A DNA stretch of 64,000 nucleotides from Bartonella sp. AU55XJBT (lineage in GTDB: Bacteria; Pseudomonadota; Alphaproteobacteria; Rhizobiales; Rhizobiaceae), in contig NZ_JAQITC010000009.1 in NCBI RefSeq assembly GCF_028618525.1, forward strand, positions 36,883 to 100,882, read 5' to 3'. Below the pieces are notes generated by a model. That model saw only the letters and a list, made by a program, of their open reading frames with translations. It ran no database searches and had not been told where the DNA came from. Made by a program: the position numbers and the translations under genes. Of the stretch, positions 1-8,826 are shown one piece after another; positions within the stretch are counted from its first letter, which is position 1; each line of letters opens with the position of its first letter.

Positions 1-302
1 GTTTAATACGGTAAAAATACACTGTTATCTCTGGTATGGAAAAGAGGGGCAATGTTTGATAACATGTTTCAGGTACCGCTAAAAAAATTTGCTTTTTGCT
101 TCGTGAGAGGATGTTTTTTTGCATTTAGAACCATACTGGGGCTTGTGAGATGAGAAAAAATGTACCAATATTAAGGCGAAAAGCTTTTGAGATGATGTAA
201 GCTCTATTTACTGTACAGTTTCAAAAAGCGAAAGCAGTTTTTTCAAAATCCTAATCTTTAATATCGCACAATATAAAAAGAAATTTATATAAAGAGAAAT
301 TT
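1..302. other. Intergenic region upstream of ettA
   Basis: No convincing open reading frame is seen on either strand in this AT-rich stretch. It presumably carries the promoter of ettA, but no clear -35/-10 pair stands out. The ribosome binding site just before ettA is weak (AAAGAGAAA). Confidence 0.5.
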
Positions 303-1952
303 ATGGCACGTCAATTTATCTACCATATGGCTGGGCTCAACAAATCTTACGGCAATAAAAAAATTTTAGAAAATATTCATTTGTCTTTTTATCCAGATGC
401 AAAGATCGGTATTTTAGGGCCAAATGGTGCAGGTAAATCGACTATTTTACGGATCATGGCTGGGCTCGATAAGGAATATACGGGAGAAGCGTGGCTTTCT
501 GAAGGAGCACGTTGTGGCTATCTACCACAAGAACCTGTACTTGATGCAAGCAAAGATGTGCGTGGCAATGTGATGGAAGGTGTTGCAGATAAACAGGCCA
601 TTCTTGAGCGTTATAACGAATTGATGATGAATTATAGCGAGGAAACGGCTGATGAAAGTGCAAAGCTGCAGGATATTATTGATAGTCAGAATCTTTGGGA
701 TTTAGAAAGTCAAGTGGAAATGGCAATGGCTGCTCTTGGTTGTCCACCAGCTAAGGGGGATGTGACAAAACTTTCGGGTGGTGAAAAGCGGCGTGTGGCG
801 CTTTGCAAATTGCTTTTGTCAAAACCTGATTTGTTGCTTTTGGATGAACCGACAAACCATTTAGATGCTGAAACGACAGCTTGGCTTGAAAGGCATCTGC
901 GTCAATATCCTGGCGCCGTGCTTTTGATAACCCATGATCGTTATTTTCTCGACAATGTCACGGGGTGGATTTTGGAGTTAGATCGCGGTAAAGGTATCCC
1001 TTATGAGGGCAACTATTCCGCTTATTTGGGGGCTAAAGCTAAGCGTTTGGCTCAAGAAGGGCGTGAAGAGGCTGCGCGTCAACGTGCTTTATCGCGTGAA
1101 AAAGAATGGATTGCTTCTAGTCCAAAAGGGCGACAAGCAAAGTCAAAGGCGCGGATTAAAGCTTATGATGAGTTGGTTCAGGCAGCACATGAGCGCCGTC
1201 CTGGAGAGGCGCAAATCATTATTCCTATAGGAGAAAGATTAGGACAGGTTGTCATTGAAGTTGATCATCTCTCTAAAGCTTATGGCGAGCGTGTGTTGAT
1301 TGATTCTCTCTCTTTTAAGCTTCCTGCTGGGGGCATTGTCGGTGTTATTGGGGCTAATGGTATGGGAAAGTCGACCTTGTTTAAAATGTTGACAGGACAA
1401 GAACAGCCCGATTCAGGTCAAATACGGATTGGTGAAACAGTTAACATGAGTTATGTGGATCAGAGTCGCGATTCCTTGGCAGGGGATAAAACTGTTTGGG
1501 AGGAGATTTCTGGTGGAAATGACATTATTAAGTTAGGCAAATATGAGATGAATAGTCGTGCTTATTGTGGGGCTTTTAATTTCAAGGGGGCTGATCAACA
1601 GCAGAAGGTGGTAAATTTATCAGGAGGTCAGCGCAATCGCGTCCATTTGGCAAAACTTCTAAAAGAGGGGGGGAATGTGCTTCTTCTTGATGAACCGACA
1701 AATGATCTTGATACTGAAACATTGGGTGCATTGGAAGATGCTTTGGAAAATTTTGCTGGTTGTGCAGTGATCATATCGCATGATCGTATGTTTCTTGATC
1801 GATTGGCAACGCATATTTTAGCCTTTGAAGGTGATGGTCATGTGGAATGGTTTGAAGGAAATTTTGCTGAATATGAGGCTGATAAAGTTCGCCGTCTTGG
1901 GGCTGAATCCCTTAACCCTAAACACACAAATTATAAGCCTCTTACACGCTAG
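303..1952 (+). CDS. ettA: Energy-dependent translational throttle protein EttA (ABC-F ATPase)
   Basis: Soluble ABC-F protein that binds the ribosomal E site and gates translation according to ATP/ADP level (family knowledge for EttA). Two ABC cassettes are visible. The first has Walker A GPNGAGKS at residues 39-46, a signature LSGGEKRR near 158 and Walker B LLLLDEPTNHLD near 180. The second has GANGMGKS near 355, LSGGQRNRV near 442 and LLLDEPTNDLD. The linker between them is rich in Arg/Lys and Glu, as in ABC-F proteins. There are no membrane segments. The length of 549 aa is close to the usual ~555. The gene is monocistronic, with long spacers on both sides. The call is firm at family level and strong for the EttA subfamily. 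Confidence 0.95.
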   Translation: MARQFIYHMAGLNKSYGNKKILENIHLSFYPDAKIGILGPNGAGKSTILRIMAGLDKEYTGEAWLSEGARCGYLPQEPVLDASKDVRGNVMEGVADKQAILERYNELMMNYSEETADESAKLQDIIDSQNLWDLESQVEMAMAALGCPPAKGDVTKLSGGEKRRVALCKLLLSKPDLLLLDEPTNHLDAETTAWLERHLRQYPGAVLLITHDRYFLDNVTGWILELDRGKGIPYEGNYSAYLGAKAKRLAQEGREEAARQRALSREKEWIASSPKGRQAKSKARIKAYDELVQAAHERRPGEAQIIIPIGERLGQVVIEVDHLSKAYGERVLIDSLSFKLPAGGIVGVIGANGMGKSTLFKMLTGQEQPDSGQIRIGETVNMSYVDQSRDSLAGDKTVWEEISGGNDIIKLGKYEMNSRAYCGAFNFKGADQQQKVVNLSGGQRNRVHLAKLLKEGGNVLLLDEPTNDLDTETLGALEDALENFAGCAVIISHDRMFLDRLATHILAFEGDGHVEWFEGNFAEYEADKVRRLGAESLNPKHTNYKPLTR

Positions 1953-2628
1953 AATTTCTTATCTTATTGGAACTTTATTGAAAAAATAGTGTGTTTTTGT
2001 ATTTATGACTTCATCAATAAAGTCGTGTGTCTTGCGTGGAGGTTTTTATTCATTGGAGAGAGGAGAGACCCTTTATGAGTCCATGGTGTAAATAAAGTCA
2101 TTCTCTTCGTGATATAGCTGTCCTTGCTTGTAAAATGGCCATGAAGAGGGAGAATCTTTTTATGGAAAATGCCATTCTATAAATGTTCAGGTCGTTGAGC
2201 TTAAGTCTTACTTAAAAAGCGACAAGCTAAACCGTTCTATTATTTATTTTCCCTCCATGTTGGATCATTTTTGTTTTGAAATAGCTATAAGAGGCATTTC
2301 ATTTACCTTTATGTTTTTTTATCCATAGGTCGCCGTTTCTGAGGGGCAAGAGAATGGTTTTGTTTGATTTACCATGAAATAGGTTTGAAATGAAAAAAAT
2401 TACGCTACTTTAGTTTTTTATTTAGGTTGTAAATTATGGATTACTATTATAAATCAATATATTATAATTTCTTTTGGGCAATTGGATAAGATTTGTTCAT
2501 CTTTTACAGGGGCCTATTTTTTTCATAGTATGATGAAATAGCGGGAACGAAATATATAAGAATATGCGTATTATGCTTGACTTTTGTCCCTATAAACAAA
2601 TCTTTATAGGAATGTTTAAGGGGTAGTT
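1953..2628. other. Intergenic region, no gene recognised
   Basis: This 676-bp AT-rich spacer lies between ettA and the ArsR-type regulator. Short open stretches occur but are broken by stops, and none resembles a family I recognise. It may hold decayed coding sequence and the promoter of the downstream regulator. Confidence 0.4.
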
Positions 2629-3567
2629 ATGAAAAAAAGTACAAGTTTAGATGCAATGATTGTACTGCTGAAAGCGGTTACAGAAGTGAGCCATTTACGT
2701 GTTCTCAGACTCTTAAATCATGAAGATTTAACAATTCCTGATTTTATTTTTATTCTTGATCAGTCGCAAGCGTGTATATCACGACATTTGTGTTTATTGT
2801 ACGAAGCACGATTGATTGAGCGTTATCAGAAGGGAGGTTGTCTTTATTTTAAGCTTTGTCATGATTTTTGGAGTAAAGATATTGTGATGAGCATTCTTTC
2901 GGCTTTGCCAAAGCATGATATGTTGTTAGCGCACGATTTAGAACGTTTGAAGAATGTCAAAAAGCAGCGTCAAAAAACGAGGAAGAAACATTTCTTACAA
3001 AATACGTCGCAATGGGATGTCTTGCGATCGTCCTATGTGGCAGATCAAGGTGTGGAAAATGCTTTACTTAAAATCGTGGGTGATAAGCCATTTCAGACGA
3101 TGCTGAGTATTGGGATGGGGGGAGATTCTCTCTTAAAATTGTTTTCAGATCTTTATACGCATGCGGTTGAAGTTGTGCTTGATCGTGATGTTTTGCATTT
3201 GCCTGTTGGAGAGACAACTTTTGATTTAGTTATTCTTCATTGGGTTTTACATTTTCTTGAAAACCCTGAAGTGGTTCTTCATAAGATATCAGGTGTTTTG
3301 CGTCCTCATGGGCGTTTATTGATTGTGGATTTTTGTTATCATAAAGTCCAGTCTTCACATTCTGATCAAGCGCCTATGCATTTTGGATTTTCGGCTTCAC
3401 AAATAGAACAATGGCTTAAAAATGCGGGACTTGTTTTAGAGCAAACCATTTGTCTTACGCCTATACAAAATAAAAACAGTGAGGCGTGTGTGGTGACAAT
3501 TTGGCTTGCTCGTGATCCGCGTTTATTGGTTGATGATATTCAAGATAAACAAATCGATTTTGCATAA
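2629..3567 (+). CDS. ArsR-type HTH regulator fused to a shortened SAM-methyltransferase-like domain
   Basis: The N-terminal ~90 residues look like an ArsR winged helix: a recognition region around SQACISRHLCLLYEARLIE is followed by a wing ending CLYFKLC. Residues ~155-290 resemble a class I methyltransferase, with FDLVILHWVLHFLENP, a VLRPHGRLLIVDF strand and GFSASQIEQWLKNAGL. Rhizobiales carry such fusions, often near metF; no metF is seen here. Motif I reads MLSIGMGGDSLL rather than a clean DxGxGxG. The segment between it and LPVGETTFDLV is much shorter than I expect for active relatives, so SAM binding may be lost. The start follows an AAGGGG ribosome binding site. It is a likely DNA-binding regulator; its target is unknown. 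Confidence 0.75.
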   Translation: MKKSTSLDAMIVLLKAVTEVSHLRVLRLLNHEDLTIPDFIFILDQSQACISRHLCLLYEARLIERYQKGGCLYFKLCHDFWSKDIVMSILSALPKHDMLLAHDLERLKNVKKQRQKTRKKHFLQNTSQWDVLRSSYVADQGVENALLKIVGDKPFQTMLSIGMGGDSLLKLFSDLYTHAVEVVLDRDVLHLPVGETTFDLVILHWVLHFLENPEVVLHKISGVLRPHGRLLIVDFCYHKVQSSHSDQAPMHFGFSASQIEQWLKNAGLVLEQTICLTPIQNKNSEACVVTIWLARDPRLLVDDIQDKQIDFA

Positions 3568-4194
3568 ATCACGTTTGTTAATGTGCAGTATTCTCCGGTT
3601 TCCTAAATAACATATAGGGATGCGTTGGCTATTGTAAGGTAGTTTATCGTTATTGGGAATGATTATAGGGTATGATTCGAAATAAATACCTTCAGAGGTT
3701 TCATTTTTTCGTAAGCTGTTTCAATTCTTTATTGATGTTGTTGCGTAAGAGATTTTACAATATTTTTAAAGGATCATTTTCAGAAATTTTCATGAAGATA
3801 GATAAGATTTTTTCTCTAATTTATTGTTTTTATTTAAATAATTCATCTGTTCTTTTGAACAGGTGTTTCTGCTTTTATTGTATAAGGCTTAAAGACGACG
3901 TTTTTCTTTTGTGGTGATCGCTGCTGGGCTAGTGATTCTGCTGATTCTATTTTTTATAGGGCGAATATATACAGATTACTTATTTTTTAATGATGATCAT
4001 CAGGGTTGTAAAAGAAATTATTATAAAAATTATAATGGTTGTAGATTCTGATTGACGCCTATTGAAATAAAATTGCTTCAAATTGGGTCATTTTGAATTT
4101 TTTTTGCCTAAATTTCACCATTTTTAAACAATTTATAATTCTTTTGTGTTTTTTTTCGTAGAAGATAATAAGAATTTCTTGTTGTTTAAAGCAT
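3568..4194. other. Intergenic region, no gene supported
   Basis: AT-rich spacer downstream of the ArsR-type regulator. An 81-codon open frame at 3672-3917 is rich in Phe, Leu and Cys, lacks a good ribosome binding site and looks like chance. Nothing else is recognised. Confidence 0.4.
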
Positions 4195-4336
4195 TTTATT
4201 CCATAGCAAGAATATTGCATCGGCTCTCTTAGTGGTTGATGCGAGAAGACGATCGGGGAACCTCCTCCCCCCCCCCCGCGTGGATCCCCTAGATTGTCTG
4301 GCCTGACTGAGGATTTCCTCAGTCAGGTTTTTTTGT
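4195..4336 (+). ncRNA. Candidate structured small RNA with C11 tract
   Basis: Three stem-loops can be drawn in series. GCATC (4217-4221) pairs with GATGC (4238-4242). GACGATCGGGG (4248-4258) pairs with CCCC-TA-GATTGTC (4286-4298), allowing one G-U pair and a TA bulge. A perfect 11-bp terminator stem follows. The apical part of the second stem holds a run of eleven C (4267-4277), striking in such AT-rich DNA. No reading frame covers the segment. A strong terminator with no gene directly upstream suggests a short independent transcript. The 5' end is a guess. It does not match SRP RNA; I could not confirm or exclude 6S RNA or a genus-specific sRNA. Confidence 0.45.
4302..4334 (+). terminator. 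Strong intrinsic terminator
   Basis: An 11-bp perfect stem (CCTGACTGAGG / CCTCAGTCAGG) with an ATTT loop is followed by seven T. It ends the candidate small RNA and isolates the hypothetical gene at 4552. Confidence 0.85.
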
Positions 4337-4551
4337 AAATTGTTTTTAGGGCTTGGTAAGGTGTTTCTAGGGGCCTTAAAAGGTGTAAAATTTATTATTA
4401 CGTAGCATGTAGTCTTAGGGGGATAAGAGTTCGTTGAGTGGTTCGTGTTATCGTGTTCATTTTCAATAATGAGAGTTTTTCTTTATTGAAAAGTCGTTGA
4501 ATGCTATAAAGAGAATCTGTGTTTGATTCTGTAATCTTTAGGTAAGAGATA

Positions 4552-4932
4552 ATGGGATTTTTCTCCAGTCGTATTGCTTTCATTTTATTTATGTTTTTTA
4601 TTTTTGGTGTGAGCATTTTTGCTTCTCGCAGTGTTGTGAGTCATAAGTTTTTTTCCGGCTACGTATCTTCTTCTTCTTCTCAGCAGGTTGAGGTAACAGA
4701 GGCGTTATTGCTAGAGAGATGGGCGATGGCTTTTCCAGATGTTATTGAGCGCCTTTCTAAGATGAGTCCTCAGCAGCAAGAGCTGTTTATTGAGCAAGTA
4801 CGTCGCGATGCGGTTTCATTTGCTTCTGAAAGTGGTCAGAGTCGTGAAGAGGCCTACAAGTTTGGCGAAACTGTCGCTATGGCTCTCTTAAAAGCGATGT
4901 CTCGTCCTTCCATTGCTAATGCTTATTTTTAA
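4552..4932 (+). CDS. Small membrane-anchored or exported hypothetical protein
   Basis: A 126-aa protein with a hydrophobic N-terminal segment (residues ~7-25, IAFILFMFFIFGVSIFA) that could be a signal peptide or anchor. A Ser-rich linker follows, then a soluble helical region with MSPQQQELFIEQVRRDAV and SREEAYKFGETVAMALL. There are no cysteines and no known motif. The domain is presumably periplasmic if the N-terminus is inserted. The upstream ribosome binding site is weak. The amphipathic composition and the continuous frame in a region otherwise full of stops support a real gene. I do not recognise the family, and the function is unknown. Confidence 0.6.
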   Translation: MGFFSSRIAFILFMFFIFGVSIFASRSVVSHKFFSGYVSSSSSQQVEVTEALLLERWAMAFPDVIERLSKMSPQQQELFIEQVRRDAVSFASESGQSREEAYKFGETVAMALLKAMSRPSIANAYF

Positions 4933-6177
4933 TTATTTTTTTAATCATGCTTTTGGATTTGATTTTAAGGGGTAGAGCTTTTTGTTACGTTTTGAAAAGC
5001 ACGAGGGAAATAATCAGAACATAAGGAAAAGGTTGCGATCATTACAAGAGTGATCGCAAGTTTATTGAGGGCACTTCAGGTTAGCTGCATCAATGACAAA
5101 GGAATAAAAAATAGCTTATATTTTTTAGAAAAGCAAAGATATGAATTGTTATAACAAAACATGTTAAGCGGATTTTAGGATGTTTATTCGTTGGTATGAT
5201 TTGTAAAGATAAGGTGCAAGACTGATAAGATGCCAATCTGGAATTAAGTAAAAAATATTTAGATGAGGAGGAGAGGTCTCTTTTCCTTCAGAAGTCTTTG
5301 AGAGTGTAGCATTTTCGAGAAGTAAAAAACAAATAAAAGTGATCGTTAAGCTCTGTTATAGCAACAAAGAGGGTTATAATTTTTTCTAGCATATCGTTTT
5401 ATAATTGTTATTTATCCTTTTACATGTGAAGTGAAAATCTCGAATATTTTGGAATTCTCTTGTTTTCAATCTGTTAAGAAATCAAAATCAGTTTTTTTAT
5501 ACAACACAAAGCGGGGGGCTTTTGTGGATAAAAACCCTTTTTAGAAAGAAGTAAAAAGCTTCTTTGAGTTATCTCAAAGACCAAAAGCTGTTGCCATATT
5601 TTGAATTGATAAAGAGTATGAAGGTTTTGGTATATTTATGAGCTTTTTATGCACGATGCTGGGGTGAGAGATTGGTTTTGGTTAATGGTTTATTGACGAT
5701 AAAGAGTGTTGCGGTCATTCATTGGCGCGTGAGAAGCATGGATAACGGTTTTTATTTTTTGTGAAACTTGTGCGATATCGAGGATCTTCAGTAAAGATGA
5801 TTCTGTCTCTATTTCTTTGTGGAATTGATCTCAATAAAGAATTTGCTCATTGTCTGTAAAAAAATATTATGCCTATTTAAATTGCTATTTTTGTTCTATA
5901 AAAATTGAGCGATACAATAGCAATAACAGAAATGGATAGAGTATATCATTTTATTGAATATTCTATAAGATTAAATATAGTCTCTTTATTTTTTTTATTT
6001 TATAATATAGGAAATCTATAATTTGTGCATAAAGAGATTTTCTTTTGTTGCAGAATTTTATCTTGAAATTGTCTTAGTATTTCCTTTTTAAAGCCGTTCT
6101 TTTGCTTTCTTTTTTTGTACAATACGCTCGCAAATTATTTGCGGATAGAATTTGAGAATGTTGTGAAGAGAAAGAAA
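4933..6177. other. Long AT-rich intergenic region
   Basis: About 1.2 kb with no intact gene. A perfect 9-bp inverted repeat, TTGCGATCA (5033-5041) / TGATCGCAA (5051-5059), lies ~100 bp past the hypothetical gene and could be a terminator, though no T-run follows. A protein-like trace on the - strand is listed separately at 5690-5857. The rest is featureless, consistent with gene decay. Confidence 0.45.
5690..5857 (-). pseudogene. Possible decayed coding remnant
   Basis: The - strand reads as a protein-like sequence interrupted by a single TGA. A short piece (TDNEQILY) is followed after the stop by DQFHKEIETESSLLKILDIA, continues through a run with QVSQKIKTVIHASHAP, and ends at TAA (5690-5692). 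The balanced composition differs from the Phe/Leu/Ile noise typical of these spacers. No family is recognised and no start codon or ribosome binding site can be assigned, so chance remains possible. Confidence 0.25.
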
Positions 6178-6687
6178 ATGCAATTTTTGAAAATCTTGTT
6201 AAATACAGCGTGTGCTGTATTTTTTGTATTTGATATAAGCTGGACTCATAGTGCTTTAAATTTTGCAGAATCAAAAGAAGGCTCAGTGATTGTTGCTTCT
6301 AAGACACCTGCTCGTCCTTATGAGTTTCTTATTCAGAAACTTGCAACTAAGCATAATGTTCCCGTTAATTTAGCACATGCTGTTGTAAAAGTTGAAAGTA
6401 ATTATAAGGCGGGCATAAAAGGGGCGGCGGGCGAAATAGGTTTGATGCAAATAAAACCCTCTACGGCACGAGGCTTGGGCTTTAGTGGTTCTGTAAAAGA
6501 TTTGTACGATCCTGCAACCAATCTTGAATATGGTATGCGTTATTTAGCACGGGCCTATAAACTCAGCGGAGGAAGTACGTGTGGTACAATCCTTAAATAT
6601 AACGCAGGTCATGCAGCAAAAAAAATGAATTCCATTTCGGCGAAATATTGCGCAAAAGTGAAAATGTATTTGGCTTCATTAAAATAA
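6178..6687 (+). CDS. Lytic transglycosylase (SLT domain)
   Basis: Periplasmic peptidoglycan-cleaving enzyme of the soluble lytic transglycosylase fold. The chosen start (MQFLKILL) follows GAAGAGAAAGAAA and gives a clean signal peptide of about 28 residues; an in-frame ATG at 6115 would add 21 residues before it. The catalytic Glu lies in VKVESNYK, followed by the GLMQIKPSTARGLG motif, an NLEYGMRYLARAY helix and the LKYNAG motif, in the order expected for SLT enzymes. The protein is short (169 aa), essentially a lone catalytic domain like VirB1-type enzymes. No type IV secretion genes are nearby, so a housekeeping or accessory wall-remodelling role is more likely. Confidence 0.9.
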   Translation: MQFLKILLNTACAVFFVFDISWTHSALNFAESKEGSVIVASKTPARPYEFLIQKLATKHNVPVNLAHAVVKVESNYKAGIKGAAGEIGLMQIKPSTARGLGFSGSVKDLYDPATNLEYGMRYLARAYKLSGGSTCGTILKYNAGHAAKKMNSISAKYCAKVKMYLASLK

Positions 6688-6769
6688 AAACGTCTTTTGA
6701 AAGGGATTGGCTATAAAATATTTTAAGATGCTATTTTCACGGAGCAAAAAATGTTTTATAAGTTAGTGC

Positions 6770-7158
6770 GTCAGTCGGCTGGGCAGCCGCGCTTGTCCAA
6801 TACTGAAAAGCGGCAGGTGAGGAAAGTCCGGGCTCCATGGAAAGACGGTGCCGGGTAACACCCGGCGGGGGTGACCCTAGGGAAAGTGCCACAGAAAGTA
6901 AACCGCCTATTTTTATAGGTAAGGGTGAAAGGGTGGAGTAAGAGCCCACCGCGCATTCAGTAATGAATGTGGCAAGGTAAACCCCACCGGGAGCAAGACC
7001 AAATAGAAATGACGTGCAAGATTTAATTTGCAGCCGATTTCCGGGCGAGTCATTCGGGTAGGTTGCACGAGGCGGGTGGTAACATCCGTCCTAGATGAAT
7101 GGTTGCCATGTAAAGTACAAGCTTTACTATACAGAACCCGGCTTATAGGCCGACTGAT
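6770..7158 (+). ncRNA. rnpB: RNase P RNA (rnpB), bacterial class A
   Basis: Catalytic RNA of RNase P, which matures tRNA 5' ends. The conserved core GAGGAAAGTCCGGGCTCC lies near 6819-6836. The downstream core segments include AGTGCCACAGAAA, GGTAAACCCCACCGGGAGCA and, near the 3' end, ACAGAACCCGGCTTATAGG. The terminal helix forms between CAGTCGGC (6772-6779) and GCCGACTG (7149-7156). The ~390-nt length is normal. Its position just upstream of rsmH matches other Rhizobiales. The exact ends are approximate. Confidence 0.95.
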
Positions 7159-7423
7159 ATTTCATGATGATCTGCGATATTTGATAAGATCAATGACATA
7201 TAGGCTTTTATGAAGTCTGTGTTTGAAATGGATACTTGAATAAAGAGCATTTAAAAAAAATTATAACATTTCTTTAAGTATAATACGTTAGGATGTGTTT
7301 TGGGATAGCTTTAACTTTTTTCGTTCATAGGGATTCATATGAAAGTTAAAGGTTGAGTTTTTCTGATCGGTTGCCATGAAAGAGCTGTTGATTTGAAATA
7401 GCATAACTTCAAGACGGATTATT

Positions 7424-8422
7424 TTGACAAAACAGGATCAAAGAGCTGAACGCCATATTCCAGTGTTGTTGCAGCCAGTTTTGGCTGGGCTTATGCCATT
7501 GGTTGGAGCAAAAGTGATTGATGGCACCTTTGGAGCTGGTGGTTATACGCGCGCCTTGTTAAAGGCAGGGGCACAAGTGATTGCTCTTGATCGTGATCCG
7601 CATGCTATTGGTGCCGGTCAGCCCCTCGTTGATGAATTTTTTCCACGACTTCGTTTGGTTCATATGGAATTTTCACAGCTCGATCGTGTCGTTGAAGAGA
7701 AGGTGGATGCGGTTATTTTGGATATTGGTGTCTCTTCAATGCAGCTTGATGAAGCAGAAAGAGGCTTTTCTTTTCAAAAAGATGGTCCCTTGGATATGCG
7801 AATGGCACAGACCGGTTTTACAGCGAGTGATGTTATAAATCATTTAAAAGCAAGGGATTTAGCGCGTATTTTTAAGATCTTAGGAGAAGAGCGTTATGCA
7901 GGGCGAATTGCACGAATGATTGAAAAGCGTCGTGTTATTCAGCCTTTTTTGCGTACAGGTGATCTTGCGCATGCCATTGAGGTGTTGGTCGGGCGAAAGC
8001 CTGGAGATCGTATTCATCCTGCAACACGGGTATTTCAGGCTCTTCGTATCTATGTTAATGATGAAATTGGTGAATTAGCGCGTGGTTTATTTGCTGCTGA
8101 ACGCGTTTTAAAAGCTGGAGGCCGTTTGGGGGTTGTCAGTTTTCATTCTCTTGAAGATCGTATGGTGAAAAGATTTTTTGTCTCTCGTTCTGGAGAAGGT
8201 ATGAGATCACGCCATTTACCTGAAATAAAGCATTCTCCAGCAACATTTTTCCCTTTGTTTAAAGGGGGAATAACGGCAAATAAAGAGGAATTACAGCAGA
8301 ATCCTCGTTCACGTTCTGCAAGATTGCGTATGGGGGTGCGGACTGATGCAGAAGCTCTTGGGGAAGATATGAAATTATTTGGTTTAGCAGAGATTGCCGG
8401 TTTTGAAAGTGGCAAGAAATGA
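7424..8422 (+). CDS. rsmH: 16S rRNA (cytosine(1402)-N4)-methyltransferase RsmH
   Basis: Methylates N4 of C1402 in the 16S rRNA decoding centre using SAM. The SAM motif [13 protein letters not shown] is at residues 31-43. [20 protein letters not shown] and GPLDMRM are family signatures, and [20 protein letters not shown] and the Arg-rich C-terminus ([14 protein letters not shown]) complete the fold. It starts at TTG 7424, the position that aligns with family N-termini (ERHIPVLL), with AAGACGG upstream. It is the first gene of the dcw cluster; its stop overlaps the ftsL start. No mraZ is seen in the 265 bp before it. Confidence 0.95.
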   Translation: MTKQDQRAERHIPVLLQPVLAGLMPLVGAKVIDGTFGAGGYTRALLKAGAQVIALDRDPHAIGAGQPLVDEFFPRLRLVHMEFSQLDRVVEEKVDAVILDIGVSSMQLDEAERGFSFQKDGPLDMRMAQTGFTASDVINHLKARDLARIFKILGEERYAGRIARMIEKRRVIQPFLRTGDLAHAIEVLVGRKPGDRIHPATRVFQALRIYVNDEIGELARGLFAAERVLKAGGRLGVVSFHSLEDRMVKRFFVSRSGEGMRSRHLPEIKHSPATFFPLFKGGITANKEELQQNPRSRSARLRMGVRTDAEALGEDMKLFGLAEIAGFESGKK

Positions 8423-8826
8423 CAGTTTTCCGTACATTTGATATGATTTTAGTGATGATTATGATTTGTATGGCAGGCCTTACTTATAAAGTAAAATATG
8501 ATGTTCAAAAACGTATGAGTGAGGTTCGTCATCTTGAGCATGAAATTGCTGCAGCAAAAAATACAGTGAGTTTGCTTCATGCTGAGTGGGCTGTCATGAT
8601 AAGGCCTTCACGCATGCAAAAACTTGCAAAACGTTATCAAAAACAACTTGGGTTAGAGGTTATAGAGCCGCATCAAATCGTGGAGCTTAAAGATATTCCG
8701 GTACGAGAACACGATCCAATTGAAGAAATAATTAAACAAAATATCTTGGAAGATCATCAGGATATTTTAGCAAATAATCGGGCTTCTCAAGTCAATCGCG
8801 TTGTTCAAAAAGGCGCACAGCAATGA
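8419..8826 (+). CDS. ftsL: Cell division protein FtsL-like
   Basis: Small bitopic division protein. A short cytoplasmic N-terminus precedes a membrane segment (~residues 7-25, [17 protein letters not shown]). A heptad-like coiled coil follows (~30-65, [16 protein letters not shown]), as in FtsL, the partner of FtsQ/DivIB and FtsB. Its sequence is poorly conserved in general, so the call rests on topology plus position between rsmH and ftsI, where ftsL belongs. It overlaps rsmH by 4 bp and ftsI by 4 bp (ATGA), indicating translational coupling. The C-terminal tail (~50 residues, acidic, [19 protein letters not shown]) is long for E. coli FtsL but common in alphaproteobacteria. Confidence 0.85.
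   Translation: MTVFRTFDMILVMIMICMAGLTYKVKYDVQKRMSEVRHLEHEIAAAKNTVSLLHAEWAVMIRPSRMQKLAKRYQKQLGLEVIEPHQIVELKDIPVREHDPIEEIIKQNILEDHQDILANNRASQVNRVVQKGAQQ

Noticed and set aside
3672..3917. 81-codon open frame on the + strand
   Set aside because: Composition dominated by Phe, Leu, Cys and Tyr, weak ribosome binding site and no family resemblance. It looks like a chance frame in AT-rich DNA.
4552..4616. Antisense frame overlapping the start of the hypothetical gene
   Set aside because: The + strand frame has a signal-like N-terminus and normal composition, so the - strand frame is best read as its shadow.
5033..5059. Perfect 9-bp inverted repeat as a terminator
   Set aside because: No T-run follows on either strand, so terminator function is not supported. 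It is mentioned only in the spacer entry.
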